From NCBI GenBank assembly GCA_030636765.1, contig DAOVWI010000130.1, positions 1 through 6,260 on the forward strand: a stretch of 6,260 nt of DNA, read 5' to 3'. Position numbers and translations under genes: made by a program. The notes under the pieces are model-generated. The model had not been told where the DNA came from. It made no database searches and saw only the letters and a program-made list of their open reading frames with translations. Below are positions 1-5,075 of the stretch, in pieces; the first letter of the stretch is position 1, and the number at the start of each line of letters is the position of its first letter. This stretch comes from Gemmatimonadales bacterium (GTDB taxonomy: Bacteria > Gemmatimonadota > Gemmatimonadetes > Palauibacterales > Palauibacteraceae).

Positions 1-1
1 G

Positions 2-199
2 GGCATGGCCTGGACCAACGATGAGGGGCCGAAGTTCGTCGGGTGTGACACATGCGGCCGTGAGTTCGTGAAGAGCGTGGGCGTCGGCCTCCGCCTAAAC
101 CTGTTCGGCCTGCTCGCCCTGGAGGGCAGCTACGTGAACCCGATCGACCGTGAGAGCAAGGGCTGGTTCTTCCTGTTCACGGTCAACAGCGGCTTCTGA
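2..199 (+). CDS. C-terminal end of a surface/beta-barrel-like protein (partial, 5' end outside window)
   Basis: Only the last 65 or so codons are present; the frame is open from the left edge to the TGA at 197-199, so the true start lies upstream and the ATG at base 5 is probably internal. The tail alternates polar and hydrophobic residues (GVGLRLNLFG, then LALEGSYVNP, then GWFFLFTVNSGF) and ends in phenylalanine. That is the pattern of the last strands of an outer-membrane beta-barrel, where a terminal aromatic residue is the BAM recognition signal. The wording resembles, from memory, the C-terminus of large PD40/WD40-propeller surface-antigen proteins common in Gemmatimonadota. A CxxC pair (GCDTCG) sits near the visible N-terminal side. 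The barrel call follows from the strand pattern; the family call is inference from a short tail. Confidence 0.6.
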   Translation, partial: GMAWTNDEGPKFVGCDTCGREFVKSVGVGLRLNLFGLLALEGSYVNPIDRESKGWFFLFTVNSGF

Positions 200-423
200 G
201 CGGGTCCCGAACGCTCGGCCGAACGGCGGAGCCTGTGAGTCTCGCGCGCCGCTTGTCCGCCCGTGATCACGGCATCGCCCGGCGTTGATTCGCAGCCGAG
301 CGATCGTCGTCCTGCCGATATCCCTCTTCATCGATCACCTCCGGCTCGTCTGCAGTGATCGGCTTGGCCGTTCGGACAACTTGTGCGCGGCCCGCGGCTG
401 GCGCAGCTTTGCTGGGAGGCACA
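200..423. other. Intergenic region with GTGATC/GATCAC inverted repeats
   Basis: This 224-nt gap lies between the barrel-protein stop and the holin-family start. It holds a perfect 12-bp palindrome, CCGTGATCACGG (261-272), and a 7-bp inverted repeat, CGATCAC (332-338) with GTGATCG (355-361), 16 nt apart. Both share the GTGATC core. A direct repeat, CCGAACG, occurs at 207-213 and 219-225. I see no U-tracted terminator and no convincing -35/-10 pair. Operator function for the palindromes is only a possibility. Confidence 0.35.
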
Positions 424-765
424 GTGACTTTGTTACACTGGCTGATCGCGGCAAGCATCGTCGCTCTCGCGACGGCGCTCGCTCCGGGGTTCGAGATCGA
501 TGGCTACACATCGCTCGTGATGACGGCGCTGCTCGTCGGGGCGGCAAACGTCGCGGTTCGACCGGTCATAGCGGCGCTGCCGTTTCCCGTCCCCGTGATT
601 GCGTTGGGGCTGCTGTACCTTTTTCTGGACGGGCTCCTGCTGTGGCTCGCCGCCGTCCTAATGCCTGGGCTGGCGCTCTCGGGGCCGGGAGGACTGATGA
701 TCGCTGCGTCGGTGGCGGCCGTTGGGGCATTGATTCTGTACGTCTCTTCGGGCCTCCGGCACTAA
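424..765 (+). CDS. Phage holin 4_2 superfamily membrane protein
   Basis: A 113-aa, almost entirely hydrophobic protein predicted to sit in the inner membrane with four helices at about residues 3-20, 30-44, 56-79 and 90-108. Two glycine-proline turns, PGFEIDG (21-27) and PGLALSG (81-87), give it an internal two-fold repeat, and an N-x3-RP element (42-47) sits between helices 2 and 3. This layout matches the small 'phage holin family' (mycobacteriophage holin 4_2 superfamily) proteins, which are widespread in bacterial chromosomes with no phage nearby; lysis function is not demonstrated for most. The GTG at 424 is chosen because GGGAGG at 414-419 precedes it and the hydrophobic segment starts at once. 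A GTG at 355 would add 23 mostly polar residues. No phage genes are visible around it, so a housekeeping membrane role is more likely than lysis. Confidence 0.75.
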   Translation: MTLLHWLIAASIVALATALAPGFEIDGYTSLVMTALLVGAANVAVRPVIAALPFPVPVIALGLLYLFLDGLLLWLAAVLMPGLALSGPGGLMIAASVAAVGALILYVSSGLRH

Positions 766-812
766 CAGGTCGCTAAAGAAACCTGGTGGGTCGCGCGCTT
801 TTCAGCGACCTG
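766..812 (+). promoter_or_regulatory. Inverted-repeat leader between holin-family gene and baeRF3 gene
   Basis: CAGGTCGCT at 766-774, directly after the upstream stop codon, is perfectly complementary to AGCGACCTG at 804-812 (9 bp, 29-nt loop). The loop contains ACCTG (781-785), which can pair instead with CAGGT (766-770), and GGTCGC (789-794), which can pair with GCGACC (805-810). Two short hairpins are therefore an alternative to the long one. TTTT at 799-802 lies inside the loop, not after the stem, so this is not a standard intrinsic terminator. It could be a weak terminator, an attenuator or an mRNA stability element. Confidence 0.35.
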
Positions 813-848
813 CTAAGCCAACACCCATGGGGAGGGAAGGGCCTGAGC

Positions 849-1991
849 GTGGACTACTTTGGTAAGAAAAACCTGCGGGAGCTGCTGAAGAACGAGGAGG
901 CACCTGCCGTTTCCATATACCTGCCCACCGAGCGGGCGAGCACCGGGTGGGAGGCGAACCGGCTTCGATTCCGGGCCGCTCTCGGCCAGGCGCGGCAGCT
1001 CCTCGAGGCCGACCATGCGCCCGGCGACGTCGCGTCGGTGATGGCCAGGCTGGATCCTCTGGTCAACGATCAAGATTTCTGGCTCTACCAGACGGATGGG
1101 CTGGCGCTCTTCGCGTCGCCGGGCTTGCGGCGCACGTACCGTCTTCCGGTGGAGTTCGAGGAGATCGTCGTGGTTGGGCCCTCGTTCCACACACGCCCGC
1201 TCGTCGAGCTTCTGCAGACGCCCGACCGATTCTGGCTTCTTTCGGTCAGTCAGAATGAAGTACGCCTTTGGCAAGGAACACCGAGGGGTGTGACGCTGGT
1301 CGACCTCGCTGGCGTGCCGAAGAGCCTGCGGGACGCCGTCGGCGCCCAGGTCGAGCGGGACACCCTCAGCTTCCACGGCACGAGCGTGCGCTCGGGCCCC
1401 GTGTTTCATGGTTTCGGTGTGGGGAAGGACGACTCGAAGCCGGAGCTGGAGCGGTTCTTCCGACAGGTAGACGCCGGTCTGCGAGAGCTACTGGGTCATG
1501 ACACCGCTCCCCTGATCCTGGCGGCCGTGGATTACTATCACCCGATCTACCGATCGATCAGCCGCCTGGACAACCTGGCGCCTGACGGCATACAGGGGAA
1601 CGTGAGCACCTGGAGCGAGGAGCGGCTGCACGAGGCCGCTTGGCCGATCGTAGAGCGTCACGCGGAGCGCAAGATTCGTCTCGCGAGAGAGCTGTGGGAG
1701 TCGGCGTTCAAGCAGGAGAAGACGGAGGCCGATCTGTCGGCAGCCGCTCGTCTCGCCGTTGGGGGAAGGGTCCGGATCCTCATGACGGAGCGAGGTCGCC
1801 GAATCTGGGGCCGGCTGGATCGGACGACCGGCGTCGTGGAGGTGCTCCAGGAGTCCGGGAAGAAAGACGGTAACACGGTAGAACTCCTCGACGAACTGGC
1901 GGAGACGGTGATCTTGAGGGGCGGCGATGCCCTCGTGCTCTCCGGCGAGCGAATGCCCACCGATACCGGGGTCGCCGCCGTCCTCAGGTGA
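849..1991 (+). CDS. Bacterial archaeo-eukaryotic release factor family protein (baeRF family 3)
   Basis: A 380-aa soluble protein from the GTG at 849, with GGAGGGAAGG at 831-840 upstream. An in-frame GTG at 786 would add 21 residues overlapping the leader inverted repeat and is less likely. Family features are the N-terminal VSIYLPT segment (about 21-27), FHTRPL (113-118), the FWLLSVSQNEVRLWQG strand pair (128-143), a His/Gly-rich loop (about 176-190), PLILAAVDYYHPIYR (221-235) and the diagnostic C-terminus around GERMPTDTGVAAVLR (366-380). baeRF proteins were defined by comparative genomics as bacterial relatives of archaeal/eukaryotic peptide release factors and are predicted to act on ribosomes in termination, rescue or quality control. 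There is no GGQ tripeptide anywhere, so peptidyl-tRNA hydrolysis by the classical loop is not supported. The length is normal for family 3. The family call is strong; the biochemical role is unknown. Confidence 0.85.
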   Translation: MDYFGKKNLRELLKNEEAPAVSIYLPTERASTGWEANRLRFRAALGQARQLLEADHAPGDVASVMARLDPLVNDQDFWLYQTDGLALFASPGLRRTYRLPVEFEEIVVVGPSFHTRPLVELLQTPDRFWLLSVSQNEVRLWQGTPRGVTLVDLAGVPKSLRDAVGAQVERDTLSFHGTSVRSGPVFHGFGVGKDDSKPELERFFRQVDAGLRELLGHDTAPLILAAVDYYHPIYRSISRLDNLAPDGIQGNVSTWSEERLHEAAWPIVERHAERKIRLARELWESAFKQEKTEADLSAAARLAVGGRVRILMTERGRRIWGRLDRTTGVVEVLQESGKKDGNTVELLDELAETVILRGGDALVLSGERMPTDTGVAAVLR

Positions 1992-1997
1992 GGGCCG

Positions 1998-2028
1998 TGG
2001 CGACCGTCCTCGGGTAGGCAGGTCGCCA
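1998..2028 (+). terminator. GC-rich hairpin after the baeRF3 gene, probable transcription end
   Basis: TGGCGACC (1998-2005) pairs perfectly with GGTCGCCA (2021-2028), and an inner CCT/AGG (2008-2010 with 2016-2018) extends the helix past a 2x2 internal loop. The hairpin starts 6 nt after the TGA at 1989-1991. There is no U-run after it (GAAGGGCAGCATTTCG), so it is either a U-less terminator or a 3'-end stabilising hairpin. Confidence 0.45.
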
Positions 2029-2067
2029 GAAGGGCAGCATTTCGCCTCGCCGCACGGAAGGCCGGTA

Positions 2068-2084
2068 GCCTGGCGACACCAGGC
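2068..2084 (+). other. Short hairpin in the 1992-2169 intergenic region
   Basis: GCCTGG (2068-2073) and CCAGGC (2079-2084) form a 6-bp stem with a CGACA loop. It is followed by AAACGTCGG, not by a U-run. It lies in the 178-nt gap upstream of the unidentified gene, about 85 nt before that gene's start, so it may belong to that gene's leader. No known riboswitch or RNA consensus fits the gap. Confidence 0.3.
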
Positions 2085-2156
2085 AAACGTCGGAAGGGTA
2101 AACCACTTAGGAGGAAGGTCGCGAGCGGTACGCGGGTTGAGACACAGGTGATCTGA

Positions 2157-2163
2157 AAGGAGG
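2157..2163 (+). promoter_or_regulatory. Strong ribosome binding site fixing a GTG start
   Basis: AAGGAGG sits 6 nt upstream of the GTG at 2170. It abuts the TTG at 2164, which therefore cannot be the start, and it is 27 nt from the ATG at 2191, which is too far. This is the best Shine-Dalgarno match in the window. Confidence 0.75.
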
Positions 2164-2169
2164 TTGCGC

Positions 2170-2904
2170 GTGATTCTGCCGAACGTGCGAATGTCCTTCG
2201 GACGTACCGAGGCCCGCTGGCTCGTGCGGCTCCTGTCCGGCTCCGATGCCGGGCGGCAGCGGCACTGGGAGGGGGTGCTCGCCGACCGCGGCATCGATGC
2301 ACTGCTCGACCACCCGCGGGTGGCGGATGCCGTTCTGGAGCCCCGAGGCATCCTCCTCGCTCCGCCGCGCCTGGCGCTCTACGTCCTGATCCGCCGCGCC
2401 TTCCTCGACCGTGGCCTCGAAAGCCGCATGCTCGCCGACTACACGACGGCGCTCGTCCACGAGTTCGGCATGCGCGGGCGCTCCTATCGGGTCGCCGACC
2501 ACGACGACAAGGAGTACTACTACCTGGTGGACGTGCTGGCCGACCTCGCGAACGCCGAGGGTCGCCGCGCGTTTCTCCTGCGGGCTCATCTCGGCAACTT
2601 CGCCCTCTGGCTCTCCGGGCTCTTTCCGGACTACATCGTGGCTCGTCTGCACCGAAAGGGCGGTCCGGGGATCGACTATTACGAGGAGATGGGGCGGACG
2701 GGCTTCCTGCTGGCCGCACGCGATCCGCACGCGTCGCACCAGTCACTCGAGCGGCTGTACGAGAGCGCCGCCGAGACGTTTCCGGCTGTCCGGCGCGCCC
2801 TGAACCTCTTTTCGGACCAGCACCTGCTCCCCGTGACGAGATCTCCGGCCGAGCGCTTCCTGAGGCAGGTCGCCGACGACTTCGAGAGCGGTCGCCACGC
2901 CTGA
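2170..2904 (+). CDS. Conserved-looking soluble protein of unknown function
   Basis: A 244-aa protein with no signal peptide and no evident membrane segment, rich in Arg, Leu, Ala and Asp, and apparently mostly helical. Notable segments are ADYTTALVHEFG (89-100), DHDDKEYYYLVDVLADL (110-126), with acidic residues beside a tyrosine run, HLGNFALWLSGLFPDYI (140-156) and NLFSDQHLLP (212-221). I do not recognise an enzyme motif. From memory it resembles uncharacterised proteins of similar length in Gemmatimonadota, but I cannot name a family. The start is set by the AAGGAGG at 2157-2163. Base composition and codon use look like the neighbours, so recent transfer is not indicated. The gene stands alone, with a hairpin-containing gap before it and the fur promoter after it. 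Its last codons and stop lie in a 19-bp tandem repeat. Confidence 0.8.
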   Translation: MILPNVRMSFGRTEARWLVRLLSGSDAGRQRHWEGVLADRGIDALLDHPRVADAVLEPRGILLAPPRLALYVLIRRAFLDRGLESRMLADYTTALVHEFGMRGRSYRVADHDDKEYYYLVDVLADLANAEGRRAFLLRAHLGNFALWLSGLFPDYIVARLHRKGGPGIDYYEEMGRTGFLLAARDPHASHQSLERLYESAAETFPAVRRALNLFSDQHLLPVTRSPAERFLRQVADDFESGRHA

Positions 2905-2925
2905 GAGCGGTCGCCACGCGTGAGA
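2884..2925. repeat. 19-bp tandem repeat across a stop codon (about 2.2 copies)
   Basis: The 17-base core GAGAGCGGTCGCCACGC occurs at 2884-2900 and again at 2903-2919 with no mismatch. It is separated by CT in the first copy and GT in the second, and a third copy begins with GAGA at 2922-2925. The period is 19 bp. The first copy encodes the final residues ESGRHA, and the TGA (2902-2904) is formed at the junction with copy two. Confidence 0.9.
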
Positions 2926-2933
2926 TCGATGAT

Positions 2934-2962
2934 TTGAAGACGGGCTCGGAGTCCCGTATCTT
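2934..2962 (+). promoter_or_regulatory. Putative sigma70-type promoter of the fur-pyrE-PRODH unit
   Basis: TTGAAG (2934-2939) and TATCTT (2957-2962) are spaced by 17 nt; each matches the consensus at 4 of 6 positions. The predicted transcription start is near 2969. The spacer contains ACGGG (2940-2944) and CCCGT (2953-2957), which could pair into a short hairpin, so this stretch might instead help end the upstream transcript. Confidence 0.4.
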
Positions 2963-2963
2963 G

Positions 2964-2981
2964 TTCTCAAGCCGATGAGAA
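2964..2981. promoter_or_regulatory. Palindromic operator candidate, possible Fur box
   Basis: TTCTCA (2964-2969) and TGAGAA (2976-2981) form a perfect 6-bp inverted repeat with a 6-nt spacer. The right arm continues as TGAGAATGAG, which resembles the TGAGAAT half-sites often seen in Fur boxes. It covers the predicted +1 of the promoter just upstream of a fur-family gene, the usual position for autorepression. The overall match to the 19-bp Fur consensus is partial. Confidence 0.4.
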
Positions 2982-3013
2982 TGAGCCAACGCGACCCATC
3001 GCCGTATCGATGA
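2975..3013 (+). CDS. Possible 12-codon leader ORF upstream of fur
   Basis: ATG at 2975 opens a frame encoding MRMSQRDPSPYR and ends at the TGA at 3011-3013, which overlaps the fur ATG at 3010 as ATGA. A second in-frame ATG lies at 2981. No Shine-Dalgarno precedes it; with transcription starting near 2969 it would be nearly leaderless. The overlap is the usual geometry of translational coupling, and E. coli fur is known to be translated in coupling with an upstream leader ORF, uof. An ORF this short can occur by chance, so coding status is uncertain. Confidence 0.3.
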   Translation: MRMSQRDPSPYR

Positions 3014-3510
3014 AAGCCGTAGAGACGGGCCCCCCGCTGGGCTGCGCCGCCGTGATGTTGGGCGTCTTTCGGGCTGCCCTGCAGGAGCAGCATCAACCCG
3101 TCACGCAGCAGCGCGAGGCCATCGCCCAGGCGCTCTTCGAGTCGGGTCGTCACCTCTCGGCAGAGGACATCGTCGAGAAGCTGCGGGAGGGTGGCGAGAG
3201 CGTCGGCAAGGCCACCGTGTACCGCACGCTCAACCTGCTTGTCCAGGTGGGTCTCGCCGTAGAGCACGACTTTGACGAAGGGTTCAGGCGCTACGAGATG
3301 AGCGCCGGACCCTCACGGCACGATCACCTCATCTGCACGTCCTGCGGAGTTGTCGTCGAGTTCCAGCGATCCGAGGTGGACGACCTCATGGGCGAGATAG
3401 CCGAAGCGCACGGGTTCCATGTCCTCACCCGACAGGTCAAGCTCTACGGTTTGTGTCCGACGTGCGACGAGGCCGCGGACGCAGACTTGACGCGTGCCGG
3501 CCTGAGGTGA
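3010..3510 (+). CDS. fur: Fur-family metal-responsive transcriptional repressor
   Basis: A 166-aa DNA-binding regulator with an N-terminal winged helix (about 30-82, including HLSAEDIVEKL and GKATVYRTLNLL, the recognition-helix region) and a C-terminal dimerisation and metal domain. Candidate metal ligands are His48, Glu96 in RRYE, His104 and His106 in RHDHLICTSCG, Glu122 and His134/137. Two CxxC pairs, Cys109/112 and Cys149/152, form the structural zinc site. The residue pattern fits iron-sensing Fur better than PerR, but Zur cannot be excluded. The ATG at 3010 gives a 15-residue N-terminal extension compared with E. coli Fur; the ATG at 3055 (residue 16) would give the usual length. Neither has a good Shine-Dalgarno, and 3010 is kept because its ATGA overlap with the leader frame suggests coupling. 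pyrE follows after 10 nt, so the two are probably cotranscribed. Confidence 0.9.
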   Translation: MKAVETGPPLGCAAVMLGVFRAALQEQHQPVTQQREAIAQALFESGRHLSAEDIVEKLREGGESVGKATVYRTLNLLVQVGLAVEHDFDEGFRRYEMSAGPSRHDHLICTSCGVVVEFQRSEVDDLMGEIAEAHGFHVLTRQVKLYGLCPTCDEAADADLTRAGLR

Positions 3511-3520
3511 GAAGCCGAGG

Positions 3521-4078
3521 TTGACGCCCCGCGAGCGACTTCGCCGGCTTCTCGCCGAGCGGTCTTTTCGTACCGGCAGCTTCAAGCTCTCCTCGGGGAA
3601 GACGAGCGACTTCTACATCGACTGTCGCGCGACCACGATGCACGCGGAGGGACTTCATCTGATCGGCGAGGTCGGCCTGGACGCCCTCGATCGGATAGGC
3701 TGGCGGCCCGACCTGGTCGGGGGCCTTACGATGGGAGCGGACCCGATCGCGTATGCCCTCGCCTCGGAGAGCTGGCGGCGCGGCCGACCCATCCACGCCT
3801 TTTCGATGCGCAAGCATCTGAAGCGCCACGGCACGGCGCGACGCATCGAGGGCTGCTACGAACCGGGCGCACGCGTCGTCGTGGTGGAGGACGTGATCAC
3901 CAGCGGGGAGTCCGCTCTCCAGGTGTGCCGCGCGGTGCAGGAGGAGGGAGGCGAGGTCCTCGGCGTGCTCGCGCTGGTGGATCGACAGGAAGGCGGAAGC
4001 GAGGCCATCGGAGACGCCGGCATTCCGCTGACGTCCCTCTACACGCCGAGCGACCTCCGCGCGGCGTCCCCGGTGTGA
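3521..4078 (+). CDS. pyrE: Orotate phosphoribosyltransferase
   Basis: A 185-aa cytosolic enzyme that joins orotate to PRPP to give orotidine 5'-monophosphate, the fifth step of de novo pyrimidine synthesis. Visible motifs are the N-terminal SFKLSSGKTSDFYIDCR region (19-36), GGLTMGADPIA (67-77), MRKHLKRHGTARRIEG (96-111), whose basic residues form the flexible catalytic loop, and the PRPP-binding VVVVEDVITSGESA (119-132) with its Glu-Asp pair. The length is typical. The only plausible start is the TTG at 3521: an in-frame stop lies at 3503-3505, and later ATGs would remove the orotate-binding N-terminus. GAGG abuts the TTG directly, so initiation may depend on GAGAAG at 3509-3514 or on coupling to fur, which ends 10 nt upstream. 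No other pyrimidine gene is visible. Confidence 0.92.
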   Translation: MTPRERLRRLLAERSFRTGSFKLSSGKTSDFYIDCRATTMHAEGLHLIGEVGLDALDRIGWRPDLVGGLTMGADPIAYALASESWRRGRPIHAFSMRKHLKRHGTARRIEGCYEPGARVVVVEDVITSGESALQVCRAVQEEGGEVLGVLALVDRQEGGSEAIGDAGIPLTSLYTPSDLRAASPV

Positions 4079-4986
4079 TTCGTAGAACCCTCCTCTTTCT
4101 CAGCGAGCAAGACCGGCTCAAGCACGTACTCTTCCGGCTTCCGGGAGCGCGAGGCGTGGCCCTTCGATTCGTGGCGGGCGACGGGCTGTCGGATGCTCTT
4201 CGTGTGGCCTGTAGGCTGAATGAGGCGGGGTTGCACGTCACGCTGGACTTCCTCGGGGAGAGCGTGACGGACCGGCAGGAGGCGCGCACGGCGGCTGAGG
4301 CATATCGTGAAAGCCTCGGCGCGATCGACCGCAGCGAGGCCGAATCGACGATCTCCCTGAAGCTCACCCAGCTCGGCCTCGACATCGATGAAGGGTTCTG
4401 CGAGGAGCACCTCCGCACCATCGTGCGAAGGGCCGAGCAGCTCGACAATTTCGTCCGCATCGACATGGAGAGCTCGGCCTATACCGAGCGAACGCTAAGC
4501 ATCTTCCGCCGGGTATTTGCTGACCATGCCAACGTCGGGGTCGTCATCCAATCGTATCTGATGCGGAGTGAAGGGGATGTCCGTGAGCTGGTCGCACTGG
4601 GCGCACCGGTAAGGTTGTGCAAGGGCGCCTACCAGGAGCCACCGTCGGTGGCGTACCAGGAGCGCCGCGACGTGGACGCGAGCTTCGTCCGCCTCACGCG
4701 TCTCCTTCTGGACGGCGGTGTCCCTGCGGCGATCGCCACGCACGATGACCGCATGATCGAGGCGACGCTGGAGCACGTCTCCCGCAACGGCATCCGAGAG
4801 GATGCCTTCGAGTTTCAGATGCTGTACGGCGTTCGACGGGACTATCAGCGGCAGCTGGTCGGCGACGGTTACTCTATGCGCGTGTACGTACCGTACGGGT
4901 CGCAGTGGTATTCCTACCTGATGCGCAGGATGGCGGAGCGGCCCCAGAACCTCCTCTTCGGTCTCCGGGCCGTCTTGGGGCGTTGA
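4075..4986 (+). CDS. Monofunctional proline dehydrogenase (FAD-dependent)
   Basis: A 303-aa protein that oxidises L-proline to delta-1-pyrroline-5-carboxylate and passes electrons through FAD to membrane quinone. The beta/alpha-barrel landmarks appear in order: VTLDFLGESV (55-64), SLKLTQLG (94-101), RIDMESS (128-134), VVIQSYL (156-162), RLCKGAY (180-186), ATHD (221-224), EFQMLYG (246-252), RVYVPYG (269-275) and YLMRRMAERPQN (281-292), whose arginine pair binds the proline carboxylate. The length matches single-domain PRODH, not bifunctional PutA, and no P5C dehydrogenase is in view. The GTG at 4075 overlaps the pyrE stop as GTGA, and no Shine-Dalgarno is evident, so translation is probably coupled to pyrE. 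Upstream extension of this frame lies wholly within pyrE and is not homologous to PRODH. Confidence 0.92.
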   Translation: MIRRTLLFLSEQDRLKHVLFRLPGARGVALRFVAGDGLSDALRVACRLNEAGLHVTLDFLGESVTDRQEARTAAEAYRESLGAIDRSEAESTISLKLTQLGLDIDEGFCEEHLRTIVRRAEQLDNFVRIDMESSAYTERTLSIFRRVFADHANVGVVIQSYLMRSEGDVRELVALGAPVRLCKGAYQEPPSVAYQERRDVDASFVRLTRLLLDGGVPAAIATHDDRMIEATLEHVSRNGIREDAFEFQMLYGVRRDYQRQLVGDGYSMRVYVPYGSQWYSYLMRRMAERPQNLLFGLRAVLGR

Positions 4987-4987
4987 C

Positions 4988-5055
4988 CGCTCCGGAAAGA
5001 GCGAGACGTGCACGGGTATCTGCTTGGGCGGGCGCGCCCGCTGGTGGGCTCGTGC
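4988..5055 (+). promoter_or_regulatory. Nested inverted repeats in the PRODH-DUF192 spacer
   Basis: Right after the PRODH stop, CGCTC (4988-4992) pairs with GAGCG (4999-5003). Next, 5010-5017 can pair with 5048-5055 (8 bp including two G-U), enclosing the perfect 14-bp palindrome GCGGGCGCGCCCGC (5028-5041). The structure ends 11 nt before the GGAGG of the next gene. There is no U-run, so it may be a U-less terminator, an mRNA end or processing structure, or a site limiting DUF192 translation. Confidence 0.4.
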
Positions 5056-5066
5056 CAGTTCACAAT

Positions 5067-5073
5067 GGAGGAG
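5067..5073 (+). promoter_or_regulatory. Ribosome binding site supporting a TTG start for the DUF192 gene
   Basis: GGAGGAG lies 2-4 nt before the TTG at 5076, slightly close. It is about 50 nt from the next ATG candidates (5121, 5127), so it argues for the TTG. The TTG start also supplies the arginines needed for a normal signal-peptide n-region. Confidence 0.6.
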
Positions 5074-5075
5074 TC

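Noticed and set aside
424..765. The holin-family gene as evidence of a prophage.
   Set aside because: No endolysin, integrase, structural gene or attachment site is visible, and this family is common in chromosomes without phage context.
285..776. A 163-codon + strand frame overlapping the holin-family gene.
   Set aside because: It is Arg/Gly-rich and out of frame with a clear membrane protein that has its own ribosome site; it is a shadow.
2019..2040. CAGGTCGCCAGAAGGGCAGC loosely resembles the SRP RNA apical domain (CAGGTCCGGAAGGAAGCAGC).
   Set aside because: It lacks the GGAA tetraloop and the symmetric-loop bases, and the surrounding sequence does not form the long SRP hairpin; CAGGTCGCC here is explained by the post-stop hairpin.
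2078..2105. ACCAGGCAAACG...GGTAAACC suggested a c-di-GMP-I or glycine aptamer.
   Set aside because: The conserved GGGACGCAAAGC core and receptor of c-di-GMP-I are absent, and no two-helix glycine aptamer can be drawn.
2137..2160. TTGAGACACAGGTGATCTG recalls pieces of the TPP riboswitch (CTGAGA and ACCTGATCTGG).
   Set aside because: The order and spacing are wrong, the TAATRCCAGCG part is missing, and no closing helix is formed; the similarity is coincidental.
1658..2989. A long open frame of 443 codons on the - strand.
   Set aside because: It runs antisense to baeRF3 and the 244-aa gene, is dominated by Arg, Ser, Pro and Ala as expected from high-GC antisense reading, and has no recognisable domain.
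4983..4988. TTGACC overlapping the PRODH stop as a -35 element for the DUF192 gene.
   Set aside because: No -10-like hexamer occurs 16-18 nt downstream; the first AT-containing candidate, TATCTG, is 28 nt away.
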